From: Chthonomonadaceae bacterium
GTDB taxonomy: Bacteria > Armatimonadota > Chthonomonadetes > Chthonomonadales > Chthonomonadaceae
Direction of reading: 5' to 3'
Assembly (NCBI GenBank): GCA_025352825.1
Contig: JANXSG010000068.1
Coordinates: 1-36,319 of the forward strand
Length of the DNA stretch: 36,319 bases
The notes beneath the pieces were generated by a model that ran no database searches, was not told the DNA's origin, and was given only the letters and a program-made list of their open reading frames with translations. The translations under genes and the position numbers were made by a program. Shown piece after piece: positions 1 through 6,295 of this stretch; positions within the stretch are counted from its first letter, which is position 1, and each line of letters opens with the position of its first letter.

Positions 1-239
1 ACCGTCTGCACAACCGCGCCAGGAGGAACCCCATAATCCTCCCATGTCTTCAGATTACTAGTCTTCGCCTGCTCAATCGTACCGGACATCGAAACCGTTG
101 TCGATGTAAATCCTACACACCCATTCGCGGGCGATCCGTCCGAGCCATTCCATGCAAACGCGATATTCCCCGTCAGTCCGGCATCACTGAAACCCTGCGC
201 ATCACTCGGGAAATTATTAACAACCGAAACATTCGGCAT
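1..239 (-). CDS. Partial virion protein, N-terminal 79 residues
   Basis: The minus-strand frame opens with ATG at 239 (MPNVSVVNNF) and runs off the window without a stop. The visible part looks like a beta-sandwich, with short hydrophobic strands and a segment reading TWEDYGVPPGAVVQT. That segment resembles small phage structural proteins encoded between the tail terminator and the tail tube. It lies 16 bases after the tail-terminator gene in the same direction, so it belongs to the head-tail/tail operon. The function is not known. Joining position 1 directly to position 36,319 puts this frame one base out of the frame that leads into the tail-tube gene, so the C-terminus cannot be reconstructed here. 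Confidence 0.6.
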   Translation of the reverse strand, partial: MPNVSVVNNFPSDAQGFSDAGLTGNIAFAWNGSDGSPANGCVGFTSTTVSMSGTIEQAKTSNLKTWEDYGVPPGAVVQT

Positions 240-255
240 GGCATATGACTATCCG

Positions 256-735
256 TTAGTAAGTGAAAATCTTATAAAGGCCGCCCAGATGGTTGTATCG
301 AATGTTGTCTTGCACATCTACATATTTAATCGCTGACTGCCTGGTGATCCCGCCGATCGTCACGCCATCGACCAAAACCGGCGTCATCAATGTGCGCTGA
401 ACCAAAGCATCCATTCTCGCTTCCATCGCTTCGATATCGGAATACGATCCACCCTTCCCAATGATCTTCACCTGAAAAAGCGAATTCTGAAGGATCCTCG
501 CGCCCGCATTCCCCAAACTATCTGTCGAAGACTGATCATTCCAAATCACATAAGGAAACGCCGCCGCCTGGGGAGCTATATCCGCATACGCCCATCGATC
601 AGCCCTCGCGCCCGGAGCAGAAACCTGCGGAATCTGATTAAGAGCCCAGGCAGCTGCCGCCAGCGTAATCAAAGTAGCATCACCATTGAACAGCGAATAA
701 AAATAGTGGTCGATCCCCAGCAGCGTATTAGCCAC
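256..735 (-). CDS. Tail completion / tail terminator protein (DUF3168-like)
   Basis: This 159-residue protein has the size and pattern of DUF3168-type tail terminators. It has an N-terminal helix with an Ala-rich stretch (TLITLAAAAWALNQIP), then central strands (FPYVIWNDQS, LFQVKIIGKGG), a helix (DIEAMEARMDALVQ) and a C-terminal beta region. Such proteins cap the growing tail tube and join it to the head. Its position fits: after the gp10-like connector and just before the tail-tube gene in the circular order. The start is the ATG at 735, 18 bases downstream of the preceding stop. The family call rests on length, pattern and synteny, not on a signature motif. Confidence 0.7.
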   Translation of the reverse strand: MANTLLGIDHYFYSLFNGDATLITLAAAAWALNQIPQVSAPGARADRWAYADIAPQAAAFPYVIWNDQSSTDSLGNAGARILQNSLFQVKIIGKGGSYSDIEAMEARMDALVQRTLMTPVLVDGVTIGGITRQSAIKYVDVQDNIRYNHLGGLYKIFTY

Positions 736-753
736 ATCTCACCCTTCCCACGT

Positions 754-1107
754 CTACTTCTTCACTGCTGCCATGATCGCAGCGCCAAGAGCCTTCTCGA
801 ATGGCTTTCGAGCCAGCTCCACCGCGGGCGTCAGAAACGGTTTTGCTGCCATCTTAACAGTGCCATATTCCACATAAGCGCCATACGTCGCACCAACATT
901 AACCTCCGCATGCAGGTCGCTCGAAACATGGCTGATATCCATTTGGATGCTGTTCTTCAAATTGCCAGTATCGACCGGAACGACTGCTTTCGCATTCGTT
1001 TCTATATCTGCAGCCGTCTTCGCCACAATCGCAGCCACCAATGTCCGTACCCGTCCAGCCAATCCAGGTATCATATTATTGCGAATCTCTATTGTCAAAT
1101 TCGGCAT
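754..1107 (-). CDS. HK97 gp10-like head-tail connector protein
   Basis: This 117-residue protein matches the HK97 gp10 family of connector/tail-completion proteins. The diagnostic features are VPVDTGNLKNSI (the VDTGxLxxS motif) at about residues 43-54, then GATYGAYVEYGT (the YAxYVEfGT motif), then KPFLTPAVE. These motifs define small neck proteins of siphoviruses. The gene sits between the probable head-closure gene (1117-1503) and the tail terminator (256-735), which is the standard order. No odd features were seen. Confidence 0.9.
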   Translation of the reverse strand: MPNLTIEIRNNMIPGLAGRVRTLVAAIVAKTAADIETNAKAVVPVDTGNLKNSIQMDISHVSSDLHAEVNVGATYGAYVEYGTVKMAAKPFLTPAVELARKPFEKALGAAIMAAVKK

Positions 1108-1116
1108 CGTAAACCC

Positions 1117-1503
1117 CTACGTGATAACTTCACATTGAACATCTCTCAAAATGCACTCTGTTGGGTTTCCTGAATCCATCACTTTATAAGTCATGAACCC
1201 AACCAGCAGCAAATCTGCAGGCCGAACATCGGCATTGTAAGGCATCATCAAAGAATATCTCGTCACGGTCTGAACCGCACCACTTGCCGACTGCTTGACA
1301 ATCCCTGCTGACATCACCTCTAGAGGTGCACGCTTTACGAGTGGCATCACTCTGCAGGCGTAACTTGCTACAAATATAGGCTTGTCGAGCCCACCACCCT
1401 GGAGATCGTCCGTTCCAGATCCTCCGCGCCATACTGCTGCCACGTCAGGGAGACTCGCGTAAGCATCTTGCTGCATAGAAGCCAGTTCATCAACATCTAG
1501 CAT
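1117..1503 (-). CDS. Head closure / head-tail joining protein
   Basis: A 128-residue protein with a beta-rich C-terminus, including DLLLVGFMTYKVMDSGNPTE, which resembles the last strands of SPP1 gp16-like stopper proteins. N-terminally it has a short helix (LDVDELASMQQDAYASL) and then AVWRGGSGTDD. By position, between the adaptor (1623-2210) and the gp10-like protein, it is expected to be the stopper that seals the packaged head. The start ATG at 1503 overlaps the end of the small upstream frame 1490-1612. The assignment is mostly by synteny. Confidence 0.65.
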   Translation of the reverse strand: MLDVDELASMQQDAYASLPDVAAVWRGGSGTDDLQGGGLDKPIFVASYACRVMPLVKRAPLEVMSAGIVKQSASGAVQTVTRYSLMMPYNADVRPADLLLVGFMTYKVMDSGNPTECILRDVQCEVIT

Positions 1504-1612
1504 TTCGTCGCTTTCTCAAGCTCACTAACGCGCCTGTAAAGTTCCGCACAGCGGCAAACACGACCCCGATCATAATCATGGAATTATAAAAACCTGCTAA
1601 ATCGAGTTTCAC
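1490..1612 (-). CDS. Putative 40-aa peptide between connector genes
   Basis: A possible short gene starting at GTG 1612 with GAGAGG six bases upstream and ending at TGA 1490, overlapping the next start. The peptide (MKLDLAGFYN..., ending LRKRRNARC) has a hydrophobic middle (SMIMIGVVFAAV) followed by basic residues, so it could be a small membrane or amphipathic peptide. A second frame over the same bases encodes AELYRRVSELEKATKC before a TAG at 1497, which looks like coiled coil but has no start codon. Only one of the two, or neither, may be real. Confidence 0.35.
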   Translation of the reverse strand: MKLDLAGFYNSMIMIGVVFAAVRNFTGALVSLRKRRNARC

Positions 1613-1622
1613 GAGTAGCCTC

Positions 1623-2210
1623 TCACTTCACTTCGAAATCCGCGAGTGCTCTCGCAGCAAAACCGGTGTTTACTAAATCGTTCCGGATCTGCCTCGCCAC
1701 CATTGGTTTTGCCTTGGCCGAATAACTCAATGCCAAGTCCGTCAAGCTCTTTATCCTCTGGCTCCTGGCGTACTGAATGCCCTGAGCTTGGAAGTCGTAA
1801 CCCAATTTCAATTGCGCTGCCCAGTCCATCAGGAGGTCATGCGCCGACATGTTGATATCGTAAGTCTTGCCGAGCACCCATACGACTCCGTTGGAGATCC
1901 CAACTGTAAAAGTCCAATGCCCTGTCTGCGTGTCGGAGCTGTCCGGCGACAGAATATTATAAGTAGCGTCGAGCAGCTGGGTATCGTCTTCCCAATCTGC
2001 CTCTTTCGAGAAAAAATCAGTCCAGACGCGCTTACCGCCTGGCTGAATGGTGGGCTGCGTATCGAGGCGATCGTATCGCGTCCAGACCTGATATACGTCG
2101 AGATTCTGCTGAATTTCAGTGTCGGTGAAATGCTGAGCAGTCCCAGAAGGATCACCAATCATTCGCCTGGATCGGGCGATTAGAGCCGCCATGGAGGGAC
2201 GCAGCGCCAT
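1623..2210 (-). CDS. Head-tail connector (adaptor) protein
   Basis: A 195-residue protein following the coat and decoration genes in the usual slot for the adaptor that docks under the portal. It begins with a helix (RPSMAALIARSRRMIGD) followed by FTDTEIQQNLDVYQVW, the helical start typical of connector proteins that describe the packaged DNA end. It ends with helices rich in Ala and Lys (LTDLALSYSAKAKPMVARQI). The start ATG at 2210 lies 8 bases after the preceding stop. Assignment is by helix pattern and order; no catalytic motif is expected. Confidence 0.65.
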   Translation of the reverse strand: MALRPSMAALIARSRRMIGDPSGTAQHFTDTEIQQNLDVYQVWTRYDRLDTQPTIQPGGKRVWTDFFSKEADWEDDTQLLDATYNILSPDSSDTQTGHWTFTVGISNGVVWVLGKTYDINMSAHDLLMDWAAQLKLGYDFQAQGIQYARSQRIKSLTDLALSYSAKAKPMVARQIRNDLVNTGFAARALADFEVK

Positions 2211-2217
2211 TATTTAC

Positions 2218-2568
2218 CTAGCTTCCCTCTGCTGGAGGAGTTTCCTCAGTTTGAGTATCTACAATAGGATCGACAGGTGCCTGCGCAGCCGCCAATGCCT
2301 CTGCTTGTGCCTTGGCTTCTGCATCGGCGTATGCAACTTCCGCGGCCTGGTGTTCCGCCAGTGCCTTCTGTGCGTCCTTCACTGCCTGATTAGCTGCAGC
2401 CTGGTTAGCTTTTGCCTGATCAAGTGCAGCCTGGTGGTCAATAACATTCATAGCGTCGTAAGCTTCCCGAGTGAGCGTGAAACCCGACTGCATCAATCTA
2501 TCCCACTCCTCTGATCCCGGTTCTGCATAGAAACCGTTACCATCCGGCCTCATCAATAAAACTGACAT
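2218..2568 (-). CDS. Ala/Gln-rich coiled-coil virion-operon protein, unknown function
   Basis: A 116-residue protein with a short folded N-terminus (MSVLLMRPDGNGFYAEPGSE, EWDRLMQSGFTLTREAYDAM). A long Ala-rich helix follows (residues about 45-95, with repeated KANQAAANQAVKDAQKALAE), ending in an acidic, Pro-rich tail (VDTQTEETPPAEGS). The pattern suggests an elongated coiled coil. It lies between the decoration-like protein and the adaptor in the head operon. I do not recognise the family; a head accessory role is inferred only from location. Confidence 0.75.
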   Translation of the reverse strand: MSVLLMRPDGNGFYAEPGSEEWDRLMQSGFTLTREAYDAMNVIDHQAALDQAKANQAAANQAVKDAQKALAEHQAAEVAYADAEAKAQAEALAAAQAPVDPIVDTQTEETPPAEGS

Positions 2569-2625
2569 ATTCTGTGCCCCCGTTTAGAAACGGCGCCGGC
2601 CACTAAGGAACGGCGCCAATAGTGA

Positions 2626-2991
2626 CTAGCTGGACCCCTTCGCTAATTGCAGCGCTTCGATGGTGCCTGTCATTGATGCCGCAATGTCGATATTGATTGA
2701 ACCATCGGTCTGTTCATACCGTGCGCTCTCAATAGGGACGTACGCCACCGAAGACGCTGGAATAGAGAGAGCCAGGTCTCCAATTCCCTGCCGCGCAGCC
2801 CCGGGGTACACACCTGCTTTCAGCGTCACTATCTTGATACCTGCGAACGTGTTGTTAATTCTCAGGAGGAGACGCCTGGTAAATCCTCCTGCTGCGACAT
2901 TGTGACTATTAACAGCATCAATCGTGGTCGGCGCCGCTGCTACCTGGTTATTTGCCAATGCTTGGGTTATCGGAATATTTGTTCTTGCCAT
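2626..2991 (-). CDS. Head decoration-like / minor capsid protein
   Basis: A 121-residue beta-rich protein of a type commonly encoded right after phage coat genes. It begins MARTNIPITQALANNQVAAA, with RRLLLRINNTFAGIKIVTLKAG in the middle, then GDLALSIPASSVAYVPIESARYEQTDGSINID. The central GxYPGAARQGIGDL and ESARxxQxDGS patterns are familiar from small capsid-surface proteins, so a decoration or cementing role is likely. Followed by the coiled-coil protein 2218-2568. No biochemical motif can be shown. Confidence 0.65.
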   Translation of the reverse strand: MARTNIPITQALANNQVAAAPTTIDAVNSHNVAAGGFTRRLLLRINNTFAGIKIVTLKAGVYPGAARQGIGDLALSIPASSVAYVPIESARYEQTDGSINIDIAASMTGTIEALQLAKGSS

Positions 2992-3058
2992 TTGGCGTAA
3001 TCCTCAGGAGGACGACTGCAGCGCCGTCCTCCGAATAAAAAGCAGTGATAGACCCGAA

Positions 3059-3919
3059 CTACGACCGGGTAACAGTTACGACAGCAAGCGCTTGCGGACG
3101 AACCACTTTAGCGCCGTAAAGGTTTAGACCTTTGAGAGCATCTGCAAATCGTTGTGGCGGTCGGTATCCTTCGACCTTATTGACCTGCTCAGCGAGCGTG
3201 ATCGCCATTGGATGCCCGCACATAATACGGTACTGTCCTGTTGACGCACTGCCGTTGAAAGACACGTTATTCGAGTTCATGATGTTAAACCCAGCTGCTC
3301 GGTAGATCTGTCCATTCAGCAGCGCGTCTTTAGCAACGCCGACCATAAAGGATGTGGTGAATCGTGCGTCCTGCAGCATATAGCCCTCGAACCACGGTGG
3401 CACTACAGCCCAACGGCCATCCATTGGGACATCGTTCTGATCTAGCAGCACTTTCGCGTTGACGAGCATGGGGTAGATGTCGGTAGCGACCGCGATTGTC
3501 TTAGGAGATCCATCTGTGCCGTAGAAGTTTCCGGCAGCCGTATCAGTGTAGAGTCCAGCAATATACTGATCCTGTGCCATCGCGAGAGCGTACCCTGCTT
3601 CATAGGTTGCCTCAGCCATTGCCTTGGGATTTCCCTGAATTGCGTCGATGTCGTCGATCTGGAAGTTGAAACCTTTCTGCTTCTCAATCACGAGTGACGA
3701 CTGGTTATCAGAGAGTCCCTGTGCCGCTGCCATGTCGGTGTCTTTGACGTAGTCGAACACGGTGACTGGCCCAATGGCGGTAATACGAACGGTATCGCCC
3801 TTCTGGCGAATTTCACCCTCGTAATCACGATTACAGAGCTGGGAAAAGATAGTTGAACGATGGAGGTTTCGCAGGATTTCCGACCCCCAAACCTCAGGAA
3901 CAAAGTTATTAAGCGACAT
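3059..3919 (-). CDS. Major capsid protein, P22-coat-like
   Basis: A 286-residue protein with the sequence character of the P22-type coat group. It opens SLNNFVPEVWGSEILRNLHR, has GDTVRITAIGPVTVFDYVKDTD, then a segment (FNFQIDDIDAIQGNPKAMAE) typical of the long helix, and ends GLNLYGAKVVRPQALAVVTV. It polymerises into the icosahedral shell. It follows the scaffold gene (3963-4586) by 43 bases, the standard pair. The length is typical for small coat proteins of this group. The start ATG at 3919 is preceded by purine-rich sequence. The call is firm from termini and context. Confidence 0.9.
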   Translation of the reverse strand: MSLNNFVPEVWGSEILRNLHRSTIFSQLCNRDYEGEIRQKGDTVRITAIGPVTVFDYVKDTDMAAAQGLSDNQSSLVIEKQKGFNFQIDDIDAIQGNPKAMAEATYEAGYALAMAQDQYIAGLYTDTAAGNFYGTDGSPKTIAVATDIYPMLVNAKVLLDQNDVPMDGRWAVVPPWFEGYMLQDARFTTSFMVGVAKDALLNGQIYRAAGFNIMNSNNVSFNGSASTGQYRIMCGHPMAITLAEQVNKVEGYRPPQRFADALKGLNLYGAKVVRPQALAVVTVTRS

Positions 3920-3962
3920 GTCTGTTTAGCCTTCTGGTTAGTACCAATGAGAGGCCGAACAG

Positions 3963-4586
3963 CTACTTCTTGGCGGAAAGCACTTTCATGACTTCATCGC
4001 GTCTAGCAGCTATCTCAGCCTGAGACATGAGCTTGACCTGTTCAAATGTTAAACCTCCGCCGCCTGAATTTTCACGCCCTGGGTTCCCCACTGCCCCGCC
4101 GCCAGCGCCTACCAGATAGGGCTTGCGCTTCGCGAGGTCGGTCAGTAATTCCACGATATTCGTGGGCTTATCGCCGTCGTAGATAATGGCGTCCTTCTTC
4201 AGCAGATCGTATGCCGCTTCTTCGTCGACAATCCCGAGTGCGCGTGCCTGACGCTCTACTTCGGACTGGACTCGGACGGCTTTTAGTTCTGTTTCGGTTG
4301 CGGTGGCTCGTGCAGTTGCGTCGAGAGCATCCTTTTTCAGCTTCTCCTGCTCGGATAGCTGAGCGTCTTCAAGTACCTTCAGCTTGTCTTTCAGCTGCTG
4401 ATTCTCAACACGCCTGGCTGCTGCTTCGCTGCGCACATTCGCAAGATCTCGCTCTATTTCCGCTGTGGTACGTGCTCCTGGAGGTGCCTGACCTGGGATC
4501 TCGCCCCCCGCTGCGGGCGGAGGAGTTGTTTGCGGCGCCTGTCCGCTGTTACCTTTTGGGTCCTGCCCGTTGCCTTCTTCTGGCAT
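3963..4586 (-). CDS. Capsid scaffolding protein
   Basis: A 207-residue hydrophilic protein. A Pro/Gly-rich N-terminus (GQAPQTTPPPAAGGEIPGQ) is followed by a long charged coiled coil (residues about 42-105, ERDLANVRSEAAARR... KLKVLEDAQLSEQEKLKK). Then comes an ALGIVDEEAAYDLLKKD segment, a Gly-rich linker (GAGGGAVGNPGRE) and a basic helical tail ending MKVLSAKK. This domain order is typical of internal scaffolds that direct coat assembly and bind coat through the C-terminal helix. It immediately precedes the coat gene. Upstream of the start lie two terminator-like hairpins rather than a visible promoter. Confidence 0.88.
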   Translation of the reverse strand: MPEEGNGQDPKGNSGQAPQTTPPPAAGGEIPGQAPPGARTTAEIERDLANVRSEAAARRVENQQLKDKLKVLEDAQLSEQEKLKKDALDATARATATETELKAVRVQSEVERQARALGIVDEEAAYDLLKKDAIIYDGDKPTNIVELLTDLAKRKPYLVGAGGGAVGNPGRENSGGGGLTFEQVKLMSQAEIAARRDEVMKVLSAKK

Positions 4587-4606
4587 TCTTTAAAATCTCC
4601 ACAGGC

Positions 4607-4643
4607 AATAAAAAACGCCTGCTCATCGATGTGATGGGAGGCG
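4607..4643 (-). terminator. Terminator-like hairpin B upstream of scaffold gene
   Basis: Read on the minus strand, CGCCT (4643-4639) pairs with AGGCG (4620-4616) around an 18-base loop that contains ATCGAT. Six T residues follow (4615-4610). The short stem makes it weaker than hairpin A, but stem plus T tract is the classic layout. It ends only about 20 bases before the scaffold start. Confidence 0.5.
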
Positions 4644-4652
4644 CTCCAAACA

Positions 4653-4692
4653 ACAAAACGCCTCCCTCGGTTTTGTGTCCAAGGGAGGCGTT
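4653..4692 (-). terminator. Intrinsic terminator A after the tRNA unit
   Basis: A perfect 11-bp stem: AACGCCTCCCT at 4657-4667 and AGGGAGGCGTT at 4682-4692, with a 14-base loop. On the minus strand it is followed by a T-rich tract (TTTTGTTGTTT). It would end transcripts coming from the tRNA promoter. It also lies in the path of any late transcript running from the MuF-type gene into scaffold and coat. Confidence 0.65.
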
Positions 4693-4740
4693 AATGCCTG
4701 TGGGGACGATGGTATTCGCGCTAACTGGATTTCAAGTTCA

Positions 4741-4754
4741 GATTTCGCGAAATC
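4741..4754. repeat. 14-bp perfect palindrome
   Basis: GATTTCGCGAAATC is self-complementary over 14 bases, in the untranslated stretch between the tRNA and terminator A. It could be a protein-binding site. No partner copy was noticed elsewhere. Confidence 0.4.
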
Positions 4755-4813
4755 GGTATAAAATTTGGTCTTACATGCCTAAATCAAAAGTGATGAGTCT
4801 TTTTTTTAGTGAA

Positions 4814-4888
4814 GAGCGGGCATCGGATTCGAACCGACTATTTCGAGTTTATGAGGCTCGCGTAGTAATCCATTTCTACTCGCCCACT
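4814..4888 (-). tRNA. tRNA with anticodon CAT (Met or Ile2 type)
   Basis: The minus strand folds as a full cloverleaf. The acceptor is AGTGGGC (4888-4882) with GCCCGCT (4821-4815). The D arm is GTAG/CTAC around a loop containing GG. The anticodon arm is CGAGC-CTCATAA-ACTCG, giving anticodon CAT with T33, and its last pair is C-A. The T arm is GTCGG-TTCGAAT-CCGAT. CCA is not encoded. The sequence cannot tell elongator Met from lysidine-modified Ile. It has its own promoter just upstream and is flanked by complementary 9-base segments (4810-4818 and 4893-4901). Confidence 0.9.
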
Positions 4889-4904
4889 AAATCGCTCTTC
4901 ATTG

Positions 4905-4933
4905 AGTATACACACGTCTTAGAATATTGTCAA
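4905..4933 (-). promoter_or_regulatory. Consensus sigma-70 promoter for the tRNA
   Basis: On the minus strand a perfect -35 TTGACA (4933-4928) is followed by a 17-base spacer and a -10 TATACT (4910-4905). Transcription would start about 7 bases later, near 4898, ten bases upstream of the mature tRNA 5' end. Both hexamers are identical to those of the early promoter at 17,474-17,502. Confidence 0.8.
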
Positions 4934-4987
4934 GTCCACCATTTACAAACTATTTTTAAAAAACTACATCTTTTTTTATAAAACCCC

Positions 4988-5016
4988 TTGCATTATTATA
5001 AAAGGTGGAGTATAAT
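4988..5016 (+). promoter_or_regulatory. Consensus sigma-70 promoter of the plus-strand moron
   Basis: TTGCAT (4988-4993), a 17-base spacer, and TATAAT (5011-5016), about 40 bases before the start codon at 5059. It points opposite to the surrounding late operon, so these genes can be expressed independently of the lytic cycle. Confidence 0.8.
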
Positions 5017-5058
5017 TAGAATGTAAGAACAAACAACAACGAAACGGAAACAGAGACA

Positions 5059-5454
5059 ATGGACACTGTTATTGAAATCACAAACAACGAAAACGAGAAA
5101 GAAACACTCGATTTTTCAGACTTCTCCAACTTCCATGACGAAACTTGTGCAATTTTCACATCATGCGAAACGCCTAGTCGTAGGCCGGATTTTATATCTG
5201 AAAGCGGATCGGAATATTGGGATAATGGAGATAGTGTGATCCGTCGTGCAAATCACTGGGGTAAGGATATAGCATCGTGCAGGTGGGAATTAGACGATAG
5301 ACTTGTTGGAAGTCGTCAGAGAGTATGCGTTAAACGAATAGCGCAAATGTCAACAGGGTATTGCCCCTACTCGGAATTTCATACAAATGCTTATTGGTTT
5401 TTCGAAACACGGAGACCAATATTAGATGCCTATTATTTGGCATGTTCAAACTGA
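5059..5454 (+). CDS. Moron protein 1, unknown function
   Basis: A 131-residue soluble protein with no signal peptide or membrane segment. The N-terminus is acidic and Asn/Glu-rich (EITNNENEKETLDFSDF). The core reads SGSEYWDNGDSVIRRANHWGKDIASCRWEL: an aromatic-rich block (SxYW, then VIRxxNHWG, then ASCxW) that I recall from small uncharacterised proteins of mobile elements, without a known activity. It contains several Cys and Trp residues. It is the first gene behind a strong plus-strand promoter and is AT-rich compared with the head genes on both sides, which suggests recent acquisition. Anti-phage or host-modifying roles are possible but not shown. Confidence 0.75.
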   Translation: MDTVIEITNNENEKETLDFSDFSNFHDETCAIFTSCETPSRRPDFISESGSEYWDNGDSVIRRANHWGKDIASCRWELDDRLVGSRQRVCVKRIAQMSTGYCPYSEFHTNAYWFFETRRPILDAYYLACSN

Positions 5455-5466
5455 AAGGGAATCATC

Positions 5467-5772
5467 ATGCTTTCATCATTCGTTAAAAATATTGGTCAGT
5501 TCCATCCTTGCGTAGCATACGTTGCGAAAGTAACAAATTTTACCGCATATGATGGTGTGGGAGTAGTTATTCTTTCCCCTAACATGGATTCTTTTGAATA
5601 TACTCAAAATACTCCTGATGGTTGGCAAGCCGATGATGAACATACTTATCCATTACCAGCAGAAATGGACGCAGCATTCCCAGGAAAACTACATGCAATA
5701 ATTTCCTGCGGTGAGATTGTCATTGACCATGGAACTTCCGCATCAGCATATCTTAATTTAACGAGAGGCTAA
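5467..5772 (+). CDS. Moron protein 2, unknown function
   Basis: A 101-residue protein beginning MLSSFVKNIGQFHPCVAYVA, starting 12 bases after moron 1 with AAAGGGAA upstream. It has beta-strand-like stretches (GVGVVILSPNMDSFEY, LHAIISCGEIVIDHG) and an acidic middle (GWQADDEHTYPLPAEMDAAF). No motif is recognised. Its tight spacing with 5059-5454 and with 5776-6003 suggests one plus-strand operon, and its AT-rich composition matches gene 1. Confidence 0.7.
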   Translation: MLSSFVKNIGQFHPCVAYVAKVTNFTAYDGVGVVILSPNMDSFEYTQNTPDGWQADDEHTYPLPAEMDAAFPGKLHAIISCGEIVIDHGTSASAYLNLTRG

Positions 5773-5775
5773 CAA

Positions 5776-6003
5776 TTGACTGAAACCAAACCAAGAAAAC
5801 GCGCCCCAGGCGGCGGTAGGAAATCCCTGCCGCCTAGCGAAAAGAAACGTCGCATCGAACTGCATGTAAATCCATCTGTTGCAGCTTATCTCGAAGCAGA
5901 GGATCAACCTAAAGGATTGGAACGATCTCGAATAGCAAGGCGAAGGAAACAAGAGGCAGCCGAACTTCTCAGGCAGGCCAAAATGGAATCGAAGTTCATT
6001 TGA
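5776..6003 (+). CDS. Small basic protein, possible ribbon-helix-helix DNA binder
   Basis: Starts at TTG 5776 with GAGAGG seven bases upstream. The 75-residue product is very basic, with N-terminal KPRKRAPGGGRKSLPPSEKKRR. It then has RIELHVNPSVAAYLEAED, which resembles the strand-helix start of RHH (CopG/Arc-like) proteins, and a basic helix ending AKMESKFI. Its start (TTGACTGAA) and both termini resemble those of 21287-21478, so the two may be distant paralogues. It may regulate the moron. The RHH fold is an inference. Confidence 0.65.
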   Translation: MTETKPRKRAPGGGRKSLPPSEKKRRIELHVNPSVAAYLEAEDQPKGLERSRIARRRKQEAAELLRQAKMESKFI

Positions 6004-6112
6004 AACATTACGCTGGTGAAGCCAGCCCCTTATAAGATTGTGGTAAAATATTCGCATGAACTGGAAACCACACATTAGATTCACAGTACCCCGCACTCAT
6101 AGGGAGTTCGAA

Positions 6113-6295
6113 TTGGAAAATCAAAAATACAACGGGCATATTGAAGTCAAACTTACTGAGGATCAATTGAAACACCTTCAGGGTATATTCAAGCCTTTAA
6201 CAGGTTTTACTGAATGGCCTCTTTTAAAGACTTCGCATACATCGACCGTCCCCACTTCGCCGACTGCTTCTCACCAACAAAGTCCCTTAGAGTAA
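6113..6295 (+). CDS. Putative small protein at the end of the moron
   Basis: The open frame begins at ATG 6056, but TTG 6113 has a better ribosome-binding site (AGGGAG, six bases upstream) and starts MENQKYNGHIEVKLTEDQLK. Only the first 30 or so residues look protein-like. The last 29 codons lie antisense to the 3' end of the MuF-type gene and read as Ser/Thr/Pro-rich filler. It may be a truncated gene, the boundary of the insertion, or not expressed. Confidence 0.4.
   Translation: MENQKYNGHIEVKLTEDQLKHLQGIFKPLTGFTEWPLLKTSHTSTVPTSPTASHQQSPLE

Noticed and set aside
706-1173. Plus-strand open frame opposite the gp10-like gene
   Set aside because: It is the complement of well-supported connector genes, has no ribosome-binding site and gives a His/Arg-rich random product.
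4211-4981. A 256-codon plus-strand open frame
   Set aside because: It runs antisense through the scaffold gene, both terminators and the tRNA, and its Leu/Arg/Cys-rich product has no domain pattern.
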